The notes: generated by a model from the letters alone, not told the origin. Counted from the first letter of the stretch, positions 36,885 to 50,040 are shown. The stretch is DNA of 64,000 bases from Aphelocoma coerulescens (GCF_041296385.1 NC_091015.1:51278345-51342344), one strand, 5' to 3'. Numbers and translations are program-made.

Positions 36885-39819
36885 GCTCTATGAAGAAATA
36901 ATAGTACTGAACAAGTACATTGACACTAGTATAGCAAATTTGGATAAACTTTAGTATTTTGGTTTTATAGCATATTCATACTAGTGTTAATGTAATGAAA
37001 GCAAGTCTTGCTGTCTCCCAGTGATTTATACTATACTCCTAAGACATTTCTTTTTTGAAAGCAGATATCTGCTTTTTGTGGATCTGACTTGCAGGAGTTA
37101 CACTAAACAAGATTAAGAAATCAGTATGGGAATGTGACTGATACAATGAACTCAGCTACTTGACTCCCTACTTTTTCCTTCAATTTCTCTTGAATAACTC
37201 CTTCAATTTCCTTTGTCAAGTTACAATTTCAAAATGAAGTATAAACTGTTAATAAAATAGATCCATTTCTTTTCAAGAGGTTTCATGGATCATGTGACCC
37301 AGATTCATAATTTCTGCCTTTACAATTACCTTGACAGTTTTATTAATACTGCTCCAAATTTGCAAATAAGAACAGCTGGAAAAGTTATCTGACGGAGGCT
37401 GTTTATCTGGTGTCTTTTTTCAGGTTCATGGGAGTTATGAGGTGGGCTTGAAATCAGTTTGCAGCCTGTTAGGTCCAATGTGTTTTCTGAAGTCACAAGA
37501 CTTGCCCAGAGGGACATCCCACACTCAGTCTGGGCAGTTTGACTGGTAAAGCTTTGCTTTCATGGGAGGGAAAAAGAACTTTAAAAACCATTCATAGGAA
37601 TAAAGCAAAGGTCTGCCTAACCCTGGTTTTTTTGTTTGTTTTTGTTATTTTAAACTATGGCCCTTAGTGGATGCCTGGGAAAGAGATGACAGTGGGGCAG
37701 GCAAAAGTAGTCACTTCCCACGTCTGTATTCCAACTTTTGATCCCTCTCTGGCTTGAGGACTGGCAGAGGTTCTGCTTTCATGTTTAAGACTGTATCCTT
37801 GTGTTTGTTGGCTGATTTGTGTTAGCATGAAAACGAATTTCTGACAAGCAGCTAAATAAAACTCTTCACATGGTGAAGTAATTAAAACATGTTGCCCTTC
37901 TAAATTTAGTTGAAAAGATACAATGTTTTCCAGGATTAACTTCAGTATTTTTGTTGGGTTTAGTTCTGGTTTCCCTAGGTGTCTTTTCTATTCCTTCCTC
38001 AGCTGTATCAAAAATGGGAAAAACTTAGTCAGTTTTTATCCTCCATAATGTTATTTACATATCCTTGAAATTATTTGTTCTATTTTCTTAAAAGCCATTT
38101 GAATTTGGAGCTACTTTGAAGTCTCTGTGTAAAGTTACTCGCTTGGTTTATGTTTTCAAAAGTCCTCAAGAGGCAGTGCTTGAATAATTACATTTGCAAA
38201 ATTTGATTTTCACTCCTTAATATAATTTAAAAAATACAATTTTTTTTGTTGAGCAATGTGAGATGAACCCCAGCCAAAAGGACTTTGGGCATCTTGAAGT
38301 GACACTGTGTGGTGCTGGGTCTTTTTTTAACTGTCCATTGTAACTTTTCAAATAAATATCCCTTTCCAAATTCCTCAAATATTGCTAGTTCTGCCTTAGC
38401 CCAATCCTGTTATTTTGTTTTGAGTTATTCCCAATTTGATCTCTTTATTTTCACATTGCCATACCAAAATTTTATCTGTAGATTAGTTATTCCCCTTCAG
38501 TCTGTGAGTACTTATGACTCTATTCTGTATAGGAGTATTGTTTGTCTTGTTCAATTATTGTCTTAAACATTTTACTTTCTTTCATTTAAGACATTCCTCC
38601 AAAGCTGACTTTGATACATGTTTTATTGCTGTGTACTTCTAGCATAAACCAACATTGTTTGCTGTCATTTTTTGGAAGAAAAATTTCTCAGTAGCAGACG
38701 GTATTAAGTAGAGGGGGAAAAGAAAATCTAAATGAGTGAGAGAATATTTTACTGTTGACATAATTTTTTTTAATAATGTCATATTAACCATTGCATTGCA
38801 CAGCAGACATGCCAATTGATTCATTAACCTCTTTGAGTTTTCATTGTATCAATTTTCAGCCTCCCTTCCGCCTCTTTACAGAAAGTATTATTCCTTGTAT
38901 AGTTTGTTTCCTAGACCTACTATGTTTCTGCAATACATTTTAAGAAATATTTTAATGTATGGCTCTTTGTCATTGTTCTCTTGTTATCATAATCTGACTT
39001 TTTACTTTAACTCTTACATATTGCCTTGTTTAGAGTTTCACTACAGCTCCTGTGAAGTCGATAGTGTTTTCATTAGCTTCTTGCTTGTGTAATACCAGAA
39101 TGTGAGAGGTTTTTGGTCTGTTATGTTGTTATTCATGTGCCCAAGTCCATCAAGATCATACAGTTCAGCAAAATGGTATTTCAGGGAGGAGCACTGCTCT
39201 GCTCCCTATTATATTAAAAAAAACGGGGAATTTGTGAAGTAGCTTGGATGTACTATCTAATTTAAGCACCTCCATGAGTATCATCATGCCAGTGTAAGCA
39301 CATGCTTGAAGTTAAGCACATATATTTGAGTGTTGCCTTATCTTGGTCAGGGTTTTCTCAGCTAGGAGCAAGTTCCTGCTTACAAACATGCAGCATACTG
39401 TCAACTCAGGCCTTGACAGAAGAAGATTTATTATTTAGATTGTAGTTGACATAAATGAAGAAACAAAACCACTGATTTGACAGTTTGGCATTTGTTTTTT
39501 GTGAGATAGTGCATATTTGAGTGAAATATAAAGACTACTCAGTGACTGGGTTCAACAGAACTTCGTGGCTGTTTTCTCTTAAATAAGATTATAAAGTTTC
39601 GCAATAAATTATGACTAATTTGACATCTTATATATGGAATGTTTCTCCATTTCCTGAAAAGTTCCTGTTCATGAGTGTGCCACTTCTTTAAGGGTTATAT
39701 TTTACTTAGTTTTGTTATTTTCTGATGCTCTCAGGAATGCTTTTATGTTTTAGTAACTTCTCTAATGCAGAAATTCTGTGTTTGTTCATGCCTTTTACAA
39801 TATCTTGTTTCATTTGTAT

Positions 39820-39920
39820 CATGACATACATATATGTCTGTATGCACATATGTATGTTGTTATAATTCCATCTGATATGTATTTGTATGTACATTTATAT
39901 ATATATATGTGTACACATAA
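39820..39920. repeat. AT/GT-rich tract with a (TA)n core
   Basis: Repeated catatatg, tgtatgt and acatttatat words leading to a (TA)6-7 core at 39896-39908, followed by tgtgtacacat. A low-complexity, potentially length-variable sequence about 400 bp before the exon. Confidence 0.65.
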
Positions 39921-40280
39921 AAAATTCACTCTGAAACTGTATGTACTGGGTGCCATAATTCAATTCCTATACACCAATAATACGTTTTAAAAGCTGTAAT
40001 TTTATCTGGAATCACAAATACAAAATTCATTTAGAATGTTATAGTATACAGTGAAAATAGGATTATTATGAAAATAAGCAGACTATGATTAGACTATGAC
40101 TAGTTTAGATTCAAATTATGAATGACTTGCAAACAGAAAAAATACAGAGTAGCTGAGGCGTAATGTGGTTATAGTAAGCTGTGTTGTACATGTCACAAGA
40201 AATCATTGTTTATACATCTGTTACTAAAATTTAGAGATATTATGCTGTTTTCTCCATGCTTCAAACTCTATAAAACAACA

Positions 40281-40306
40281 TTTTTCTTTTTCCTTTTTTT
40301 TCACAG
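40281..40306 (+). promoter_or_regulatory. ANO10: 3' splice acceptor of the ANO10 exon
   Basis: A nearly uninterrupted pyrimidine tract (tttttctttttcc followed by a T run) leads into cacag directly before the His codon at 40307. This is a strong vertebrate acceptor and it fixes the exon start in the frame that matches ANO10. Confidence 0.9.
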
Positions 40307-40423
40307 CACTTGCTACTAGCAATAAAGTTTATCATGGCTTTTGTAATTCCTGATAAACCAAGAGATATCCAGATGAAACTCGCCAAATTGGAATTTGAAT
40401 CTTTAGAGGCTCTCAAACAACAG
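40307..40423 (+). CDS. ANO10: ANO10 (anoctamin-10/TMEM16K) internal coding exon, probably the penultimate one
   Basis: This 117-bp exon encodes 39 residues in phase 0 at both ends. It opens with His (CAC), runs through a hydrophobic stretch ([13 protein letters not shown]) and the junction [12 protein letters not shown], and ends [13 protein letters not shown]. From memory this matches the anoctamin-10 C-terminus near residues 600-638 of about 660: the last transmembrane helix followed by a cytosolic helix. Human ANO10 differs at only a few positions in this stretch, for example His for Asp after PDKPR. ANO10 is a TMEM16-family protein of intracellular membranes, mainly ER, linked to calcium-dependent lipid scrambling; human loss causes a recessive cerebellar ataxia. 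The exon is flanked by a polypyrimidine tract ending tcacag and by the donor CAG|gtaaga. No stop or frameshift interrupts it, so it looks functional rather than pseudogenic. About 22 residues should follow in a last exon, which I did not find here. The penultimate placement is inferred from the human gene. Confidence 0.93.
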
Positions 40424-40429
40424 GTAAGA
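40421..40429 (+). promoter_or_regulatory. ANO10: 5' splice donor of the ANO10 exon
   Basis: CAG|gtaagag fits the consensus donor (MAG|GTRAGT) except at the last base. It directly follows the Gln-Gln codons where the known protein similarity ends. The frame stays open past the donor to a TGA at 40574-40576, so only the splice signal and the loss of similarity mark the exon end. Confidence 0.9.
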
Positions 40430-41249
40430 GCATTTCAGATGCAGCTTCATTTCCTCTTAATCCACCATTCCTTGAGAAGTGGAGCTGAGAGTTCTGACTT
40501 ACTCATCTGTACTTTCAACCCACCAATGCATGCAAATCAACACCAGGAAAATGATCTTCCCTTTCAGACAGCTTGAAATTGCTGGTGTTGCTGGTAATGT
40601 AGCACCTTATAATGTCTGTTGTCCTTGTGTGTGCAAACATACTTTGTTTATATTGTCACTTTTAAAGGACATCGGTCTCTATGAAACCTCATTTCATCCT
40701 CTGGAGGTGTTTGTTACTACAACACTAGAATTGCTTTCATTTCTGAAATACCATCTCAAGTAAACAGTTAACTTGGCTCTAGTATTAATCAGAAATTGTA
40801 AACAGGCTGAACATGTTTGAAATAACTGTGTTGAGAAGTATATACATGTGAGGAAATAGTGATGTTGCCTTATTTTACTGTCCATACAGTATTCTCATTT
40901 TATTGTGTAATATTCTACAATATACTTAACAAACATTTGAAAACAATGTAGGAAAATAAGGAGCTAGATTGTTTTACTGAAAATTTCTGTTTTAACAAAT
41001 GATTCCATAGAGTCAGTGGTGGAGATTTCAAGAGATGAAGAATTGCACAGGGTTAGCTTCAGGAGGATACAGAGATTCTACAGAGCTGGTTTTGCAGTGG
41101 TGGCATTCTTTAGGAGCCTCTGACTGTACAGTGCTAGATGGGATTTCTAAGCTATTTTACATATCAGAAAACGAGCTAAGAATAAAAATGCAAGCATTGA
41201 GCTGCAGAGACTGGTTTCCCTGTTTATTTTCATTTCAGATATTTTCACA

Positions 41250-41296
41250 GTGCAGAGCATGGTTTTACATGAGCATGTTCTTTGTGTGCTCTGCAC
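41250..41296. repeat. Perfect 10-bp inverted repeat with 27-nt loop (hairpin)
   Basis: GTGCAGAGCA (41250-41259) and TGCTCTGCAC (41287-41296) are exact reverse complements. The loop contains a further self-complementary core, ACATG-AG-CATGT. The predicted RNA hairpin is about 47 nt, shorter than a usual miRNA precursor. Confidence 0.75.
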
Positions 41297-44200
41297 GCAC
41301 ATATGTAAACTCCTCTATACTATTTATTATGTGTGTAAAATGGAAGGTTACTTTTTAAAGCATCTACTGTAGCTGCATGTGACAAAATGATCTCTTTATT
41401 CTGAACAAACTGAGTCTGTAAACAATGCACTGCCTTTTCTAGTTAAAATCCCACTGTTTTGTGTGATACTAGAACATCACTATTGAGGCCAGTGCTGTCT
41501 TTCTTAATCAGCCATGACAAACAAAATCCAAATTACAATCGTATCTAATGCCCGATAGTTTTCGTTCGTTTTTCTCTAGTAGGTCGATGTGAAGTTACCA
41601 GGAGCTGGCCAGGAATCTCATGTGATTTTTAGATAATATTAAAAGGAGCAGGACTACATTTCTATTTCAGCTGTTCTTTCTCTGTTTTCATTTTGTAGAC
41701 AGGCAAAACCAGTCACCCACTGGAATGTTAAGGTCAAGAGAATATAGTCACCTTTGGTCACAGTGTTCCAATTGGAATATATACAGAGTCTCTTTCAATA
41801 TGAGTGTGCATGTCAGCAGTTAGGTCTTCATCTCCTATCCTAGCATCTGTGCATTCCTACAATAATATATGCCTGATTCCCAGTTTTTCAGGGTTGCTTC
41901 ATTAATTCAGTAGCGAAAAGTTAGTCTGAATTTCAGCAAGAACCAGAAGCCTGGCCTAGTTCTCACCTATACTTTTAGGCTTCCTAAAGGATCTAGGAAG
42001 AGTATTGGCTGAGTTTCAAGTGCCTTGATAAGTAGTTCAAACACAAGTATATGCCATCACCTTTTTAGATTTCCTCTGATTGATACTGTGCTACGTATGC
42101 CACAGACATGTAGATATTTGGGCTTTTTTTCTTGTTCCTTAGTCGCTTTTGAGTGAAAAATATCTGCGTTTAAAAGTAGTACATTGGCACTGCAAAAAGA
42201 TACCGAAGCATTTATTTTAGAAGCACATTTTCTGTTTCTTCCTCTTATTACTGAGTCAGCATGGTAATTTATGCTGTATATCTTACTTTCAAGCAAAAAA
42301 TGAGAACAACAAAATCCCCCAAAACAACAGGCATAAATATCTGGGGCGAATATGTTGTGGGATCAAATGTTATGGAGAAACTGGTTTGTATAATTTTGTG
42401 CAAGTATGCATCACATTCCTTTCTTGATGCTATGCAGACATGCATTCCATTGTGTTTTACCATATAATCTTTTAGAGTACTGCTATCTTGGGATGTAGCT
42501 ATTAGAAGGGTATTAGCAATGCCACACTGTAAACCTCTGAGATGCCAAAATAGATTATTAGGCTCTGTATACAGTACATGGAGAGAAGGTCTCCTAATAT
42601 GGCTGCTTTGAACAGTTGTACTGGTTATGCTTGGGATCCTTAACTTTAGGCAGTGGGGTTACCTTTACATTTTCATTAATGCTAAGCTAATTGCTTTTTA
42701 ACATGATGCAGTGGGACTGTAACTATTCTGTGTTCAAATCCATTTGAAGACTTGAGTGTCTATTTGAAAGGGATTTTAGGGAATAGAGTGTCTGAGCTCT
42801 CTAATAGCGATGAATAGTCATCATTAGAGTTTGTTAAAAAACCTCTTCTATATGGTGAAAAATTCCATTAAAAAAAAAGGAATTAATTTTATATTGGAAT
42901 GTCAGTCTTGTTTTGAAGTTCTCAAACTTTAGGAAAGGTTTTTAGGAACTTCTGAAATGTTTCTTTGAAACATTTCTTTACATAGTTCGTGTTGAGACTA
43001 TTTAAAGGGAATACACTGTTGAATGGGTTGAATAATCTATTTTGAAAATACTTTGTTATGATACAGTCCTAGTATCACAACAAAGTTTGTTAATGTAGCT
43101 CAAGACAAGGTACATTAATCTTTCTGAATCCAAATTGGGGGATGTGTTACAGCTGTAGATTTTGCTTCAAATTTCCCTGTAAAGAATGATAGAGAAGGCT
43201 GATGAGACTATTGTTGGAGGGGAGCTGGGGCAGAGAATAAATTAGTGTGAACTTTGTCATAGGGGACTAATGACATTATGCATCAAGATTCTTGGAAGAG
43301 GAGCAGGCGTGATTTCTTTGACATTCTCTAAAGTGTTGTCAGGTTCTTTGTTGCCTGGAAGGAAGCCTGGATAATGGACAACTAGAAGTGGGTATTGTTT
43401 GCTGCCAGGGTGATGGGCCCTTTTCTAGTGAGCAGCAGGATCCTTCCTGGGGAAGTAGCCACTTGGTAAAGTGAAGTGAGGTGCCTGAGACTCTCCTTGC
43501 ATCTTTGCAGTACTTGCTGCAAGTGCAGAAGCATGCCATGCTCTTCTGTCTAGTTCCTGTTCTAAGGATGATCAAGTATAGATGTGCTTGCAGGCAGCAT
43601 GGGAACAGTCAGTTAATTCTCCAGTGGTTCAGGAATCACCACTGCATACATTGTACATGGAAATAATGATGTAAAACTTGTGTGAGGTCACTATCTAGCA
43701 TTTTCAGGGCAGTGACAGTAAAAGCTTCACTGTTAAGCGCTTCAGCTTCTAGATAGATCAAAGCTTAATGAATAGACAAAAAGCCTTCATGGTTGGAGAT
43801 GGATCAGCCATATATCCTTATAAAAGGTCTGAGTTCCAGAAACACAAGATAACCACAGATTAAACAGCATAATTTTCATTTTATGGACTAGATTACAGTG
43901 ATGTTTTCAGGTATTAGGAGATCTCCCCAGTATTACCTTCTTCTAACTGAGGCAAACATCAAATAAATACCTTTTTTCTGCACTGAAACTAGACCCAGGG
44001 AAACAGTAGCCCAGTTAGGGAAAAATAATTATTCGTGCAATTATTTTCTGATCATGAAATACAGATAGTAACAACTCCAAGATGATGTATAACTAGTAGA
44101 TATGTTTCAAGGAAGGATAGAGTGTTAAATGATGGAGAATGGCCTATCTTTCCACAAAGTGCAGCTACTTACACAGCATCAATACTAGCTCTGAAAACAC

Positions 44201-44748
44201 AAAAAAATCCTCATTGATATGAAAATGCTTGTGTTTTTTTTATGATACTTTTGCATTAAAACATCTGAATTATCTAAATTGGGTAATGATGTTTTTCCTT
44301 ATAGCATCTTCTTCACCACTCTCTCAGCAAAATAAACACAGCCCTGATGGCAACAGTAGAGAAATACTTTTTCATGCAAGAGCTGGCTTTTTCAGAGTAA
44401 CTATAGAGGAGAAAAACTGTCCTTAAGCTGGAGCAGAAATTCAGATATGGAGGATTTTTTTCTCTGTGCATCCCTTCCCAGTTTCATCCCCATCCCTTTC
44501 CCCTAAGGGGACTTAATTTATAAACATCCTATCATCCCTGTACTCTTGCTTCCTTCCTTAGTGTTCTAGCCATCAGTGGGCAGTATCTGTTAACAGGAAT
44601 GCCTTTTCCTTCCGATACGTGAAGCCTTTCAGTGCTTCCTCTGAAGAAGCGTGTCCATCTGTTAGGTATTTGGTGTCCATCTGTAAATATTCCACCAGAA
44701 AGTGACTCCAGACAGATAACAGGCTCATGAGTAAAGGGCCCAGTCAGC

Positions 44749-44764
44749 TGATTGACAGCTGTCA
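44749..44764 (+). promoter_or_regulatory. PBX-MEIS/PREP site overlapping a TGIF/PKNOX palindrome
   Basis: TGATTGACAG (44749-44758) is the known PBX-PREP/MEIS heterodimer sequence. It overlaps TGACAGCTGTCA (44753-44764), a perfect 12-bp palindrome of the type bound by TGIF, PKNOX and MEIS TALE homeodomain proteins. Both are exact matches, seen directly. Whether the site is used, and by which gene, cannot be told from sequence. The surrounding 44.5-45.2 kb has fewer stop codons on the minus strand than the neighbouring intron. It also contains other homeodomain- or POU-like words (CCTAATGATT, ATATGCAATT). Confidence 0.5.
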
Positions 44765-47700
44765 CCCTTCCTCAACTGGCAGTAATGAAAAGGGTCAGGC
44801 TTAGTGAACACCAGCCATGAAAATATGCCTCCTTTATCCTCCCTGGTGTATTCCTGTTCAGAGAGTGATAAAGCAATGCGGTTAAGACCTTTTGCTCTTT
44901 CATACAGTATCTCCCTTGGCAGCTGTACCATCCATATGCAATTGCTTAATGGCAGTGCTATAGTCTGGATATCCACAAACAATTGCTTCAGTCGCTTTAG
45001 AGTGATGCCTAGGTGTTTGTAAGTCAGGAGTGTTCCTTCCTAATGATTTCCAGCAGAATAACAAGTTCTTTGAAGCAACAGTAGGTGCAGCATTCACTAG
45101 GATTTCTCCAGCAATGTCAGCCATTTCCTGAAAATAAATTTTGTGTCTCAGTTCCCTCTCACGGAAATGCAGTAAATTAAGAATGCTGTGACTGATCATC
45201 GTCATTGACCAGAGGCTTCTTCAAAACATGACAGTGTATTAACAGGCTTCTTTTTGAAAAGGATAGTGTGACAATGACAGAAAGAGACAGGTGTCTCTTC
45301 ACGTAGGTGCAGTCATATGGGAAGTTTAAACCCTTCCTCCCTCCTTCTGCAGGTATTCTGGTATGCAAAAGTTGCTGTTTTCTCAGTGAAAACCTTCTGA
45401 TTCAAGTAATTGCAGTGCCTTATCATTGCAATTCACTACACTGCAGCAGCTTTAATAATGGCAAGGCTTTCTGGTTTCTGACTGCAGTTGCTGAACCTTG
45501 GTATTTCCCCTGGGAATAGTACCCACAAGCAGTAATCACATCCTTTCCAGAAGGAATACACTATGCTGGCCTGTTAGAGTGTGTAGCCTCTCTGAGAACA
45601 GGTTTCTTTAGCTCAGATCAAAACAGAAGTGTTGCTAACTTAAGGGTCTTCTGTACTGTGCGACATTTGTGCATTCTCCTGGCACCTCTTCAAGCTGTTG
45701 TTCTTGCAGAGATTTTCTATGTACTAACATATCGCGTATCTCAAAATATGACTGTGCTTGAATTATCAGTGAGCCTCAGAAATGACCCTTCTCCTTTTGT
45801 GGGGGAAGGAAAAGAACAGAATCTTGGTTTTTAACCATTTAACAGTGGAAGAGCATTATTTCTTAACATCCTGTTTATTTATCATACAAAATGGGAACTG
45901 AAGACAGTTTTTGAGAGTCTGAAACAAACTCAGTGGATTTCTGCCTTATTTGATGCTATAATTACCAGGATGTAGAGGGGCCTGTAGTATCAGGACTGCC
46001 CTCAAAGCTTGAAGGCTTGACCACTGAAGCTTGTTCCATGCTTGCTGGCAATTCTGAACAAACACAAGGCTGCAATCAGGGCAAGTAGCTGACATGAAAA
46101 GATTTCATTCAAATAATCAAAGATTTGCAAAACAACCTGTAGGAAAGGCTGATGAAAGTTGAGCTCAAACATTGAATATAGGTTAAAACAAAATGCAAGC
46201 AAATAAACCATTTGCTTTATGTTTTGGCACTCCCCTTGCCCCCAAGAAAATCCTTAAAAATAGCATTGTTTCTAAAGAAAAAAAACATTTTTAACAAAGC
46301 CTCATTTTTTTCTGAAAAAAAATATGTGGCTGTACTTTTTTTGATAGGCTCTACTGGTTTGTGTAATCAGACATAACTCACAGCTGATGTTAAAATAGAA
46401 CCATTGCTAATCGTTGTTTGCTGTAGTTTTTTTTAAGAGGCCCAACCTGTTACTTCAATTTCACAAATGCAGTTTTTCCTGGTGAATAGGCAGAACACTT
46501 TCAGACATGTCAATATAACATTTGCATATGTTTGGTCGCAGGAGGATATAATGCAAGTAAGATTCATTATATTTTCATAACAGTTTTTTAAGCATAGAAA
46601 CACTTGCACCCAGTCATGGAACAGATTGTGCTCAAACGTAGTTTTGCCAGGGTATTTTAAACATGTATGTCTTTAATCCTGGAGCTTGCTTGAGAGTATG
46701 TTAATGAAAATTTCTTTCAATATAAAAGTGTTAGCAAAACAAAAATGAATTGTTGTCCTTTAAGAAAATAGAAGTAAAATCAAGTTTGGGAAGAAGATTT
46801 GCATCTCCCCATTTGCAACTTTTCAGCTGAAGGTGAGGGGACAAGAAGTCTGTCTGGTTGGGAATAAGTTAAACCTTTAACTGTGGGACCCTTAAGAGCT
46901 AATGTAAATATAAACTTTTAAATAGGTGTAATGTGATGGTAGATGATATCTTTGCATGCTCTTAATGGGAACAGAAACAAGTAGTGCACCAACTTCCCAG
47001 CAGGTGTAATTTTCTTTTGCAGCAACCCATTTGTTCTCTGTGGCTGTTGCTAGGGGTAAAATTGTGCATCAAGTTATGTTTCCATAACAGCTGAGTCTCT
47101 CTGGAAAGATTACCCATTTTACCTTTTTTCAAATCCTGACCTAGAGCCTGGTGGTGGAATGAACATCAGTCAGTTCAGTACTCTCTTTTTGCTGGATGTC
47201 CCAGCTAATTGACAAGATGTGATCTCAACAAGGAAACCTGGAATAAGGGGATAGGATAAAAACTAGGTTAAAATTGTTCCTACTGTAAGACTGCTGCAGC
47301 TACATGAGGCTTTCATAGTTTCAGAACCCAGAGGAGATCCCAATTATGTGTGTAATGGTTTGAATATGAGGGAAGAGGCTATTCTACTTCCCATACAAAT
47401 GAGAGTAAAGTGCACAGTGAGATTTGATTTCAAGAACTCTGGTAACCAGCTTTTACAGGACATCCTTGTGTCTGTAGTTACAGACTTCTAAATGTGTTTG
47501 TACCTGTTACTGAGAAGGTGAAGGACTAGAGTGAGAAGTAAATCTCTTCTCATGTTAAAATTCCTTCAAAAGGAAAGAATCCCATGGGGTTACACTTACC
47601 ATGCTTGGATAATGAGCTTGTCTTTATAGAACTAAATGGAACTTGATGATAAAAAATACAGTATTTGTTGCAAGTAGCTGTGGACTCCCACACACCTATT

Positions 47701-49964
47701 GCATTTTAAATATCCTTTTCCCTATGCCACCTCAAAAGATCCCAGTGAGAACAATGGACTTTAAAAGGAAGTGCTAGTCTATTTGAAATAATTAAACATG
47801 ACTCTGGAAAGCTTTCTCTGTTATCAGGAAGACAGTAAGTAGGACACAACTTTCTGGAGATGATGATTTTAGATGTTTAACTATTACTGATTATACCACT
47901 ACCACCCCTCCTCCCAAGAAAATCTCTGTCATCCTGTCTACGAGAAGAGCTCTTCCTGAGACGTAACTGGAGACCAAAGAGCAGGAACCCACAGAATTCC
48001 TGAAAAAGAGGAAAAACTTTAAAAGTGCGTTCATGTCTGCATGTTGCTAGTGATGTCACTTGTACCAAGACTGAGTCTTTGCATGCTGTGCAGCCTGATA
48101 ATGGTGATTCTAAGAACAAGTCTTCAGTATGATATGTTGCCTACCTAGCAACTGGGGTTTTGTTAATTTTTGATTTTGAAAAAAATCTCTATGCTTTCTG
48201 GTGCTGCCTCGAATACTCATGCTTTCTGTGGTATGAGAAATAGCACTCTGATATATATCTGGTATTTCAGTAAAACTCGTGGCAAATAGTCAAGCTCTTG
48301 CCATATTGATTCATTTTTGTTCTCAAATGAGATGTAATTAATTGCTTGTCTGGATAGGATAAAAAGAAAAATAAGTAGTTAATGTGTGCGCATTTTGTTT
48401 AAATTTGATAGTCTGTATTACTACTTAATTATGTTATATATACATGACTTTTAGCACATCCTTTTGGTATGTTAAGAGTAGTCCTTGTGCAAATGTTTTT
48501 CAAACTTTCATCACAGAAGACTTTGTAAAGGTGGTTTCATGGACTGCTGCTTCTGGCACTTTCAGGTATCTAATTCTGTGCCTTCTCCCAGCATCTAAAG
48601 AGCTGATATAGTTGAAAATGTGTTGAGAGGGTGATTTTCAAAAGGTACAAATTGGTACTTGTTATCTCCATTGTGTATTATTTTCCCTATTTTTCAATCT
48701 GTTTTGTTGACCTAAACATGTAAGTTAGAGGCATTATTTTAATGGGCAGGCCACAAGTTATTTTATTATCACAGGTATGTACAGGTAAACCAGGCATGAA
48801 CAATGTCACCAGTGTATATAGGTACAGAACATTTTCTCTCAATTCACAAGAGGCAGCAAAATCCCTCAGTAGAGTCAAGGACTGTGTTGCAAAGTAAAAG
48901 AGGAGACGTGCGATGGGCACTTTGATCTGTCCCTTACTGAATCCATGCCCAGCACCATCTTTCCTGATACTTTCTGCTGCAACTATGGCTTGAGATTTAA
49001 TCTCCTAAGGGATCTCTTACTGCAAAGACCACTCCTTTGACTGTCACAGAGTGGACTCTGTCCTGCATGGCTTGGATCCGTGTCACACAGTGACAATTTG
49101 TGCAGTAGTTCTCCCAACAACTGCTCTGTATCAGTAATATCCATTAAGATGTTTGGGTTTTTTTTTTCCTACAAACCTATCTTAAAGCATTAACCTTCTC
49201 TCTCATCTACTTGGAGTTCAGGATGGAATGGTTGCTCTTCCTTTTCCAAAGCTAGGCAAAGACTGCATTGCAGGAGGTTTCAGTCTTTGAATGCCTCTGT
49301 CTCTTGAGGCGTCTTAGAGGGGACGCCTGCCTGGCAGGTAGTGCAAGTGATTGACTCTTAGTCAAATTACTGCTCCCTAGGAGTCACTGAGTTCCTGATA
49401 GCTGGACAACATATGGCAACATTTGAATTTTGGCTGGGGTTTTTCTGCCATTCATAATTTTCTAGAACAAATTACCAACTCATATTTCATTTGTAGTCTT
49501 GTAATTTATGCATATTATTTGGCAACTCAGTTTTGTCTACTTGTCCTTTTTGCTGCTTCTCAAAATTTGTGATAATTCAAAATTTGAATCTAGTCAAATT
49601 TGTGCTGAGGAAAACCTTCCAAGTGAACAGACGGATATGAAGCAGCTTGGTCCAACAAAGGTGGTTTTATTTGTTTCAACTGCAGTGTATTAGAAGGCTT
49701 CTGCAAACTCTACATATGCTCATCCATGTCAGCTGAAAAATAATCGTGTCTGATGTAGGTATCTCTGTTGTATCAGAGTAGAGACCACCTGCTTGTTCAT
49801 AATTAGCAAGTATGTGTTCTGTGTCAGTACCTCTTTCCTAAGACTTGCTGTACCCATGATATAAAGAATTTTGGTATAATGTCTTAAATAATTTTGCCCT
49901 TTACCAGTATCCAGACTGTGATACCTAGACTGTATTTAAACATGATCTTTAAGGGTTTGTGACT

Positions 49965-50040
49965 TCACAAGATTATAGACTGGTGTAGTTTTGAAGGGAC
50001 AGCTAGAAGTCATCCAGCCCACATCCTCATGTTGAGCTAG
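49965..50040 (-). mobile_element. Short CR1 LINE relic, antisense
   Basis: About 75 bp resemble the reverse complement of a CR1 3' end. The landmarks are tcacaagattatagactgg, ttttgaagggac and agaagtcatccagcccacatcc, compared with the usual tcatagaatggttt, gttggaagggacc and gtcatctagtccaaccc of minus-strand CR1 copies. It is heavily diverged and limited to the 3'-terminal part. Confidence 0.6.

Larger units (their letters stand above)
34018..40280 (+). other. ANO10: ANO10 intron, right part before the exon
   Basis: AT-rich non-coding sequence from the LTR edge to the acceptor tract of the exon. It contains low-complexity tracts near 35.9, 36.85 and 39.9 kb. Frames open on both strands at 36444-36666 show no recognisable protein. 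No upstream ANO10 exon was found here. Confidence 0.6.

Noticed and set aside
44532..45205. Three overlapping minus-strand frames (77, 85 and 101 codons) as a possible frameshifted pseudogene
   Set aside because: No recognisable protein in any of the three translations and no consistent domain across the frame changes. The open frames are better explained by base composition or non-coding conservation.
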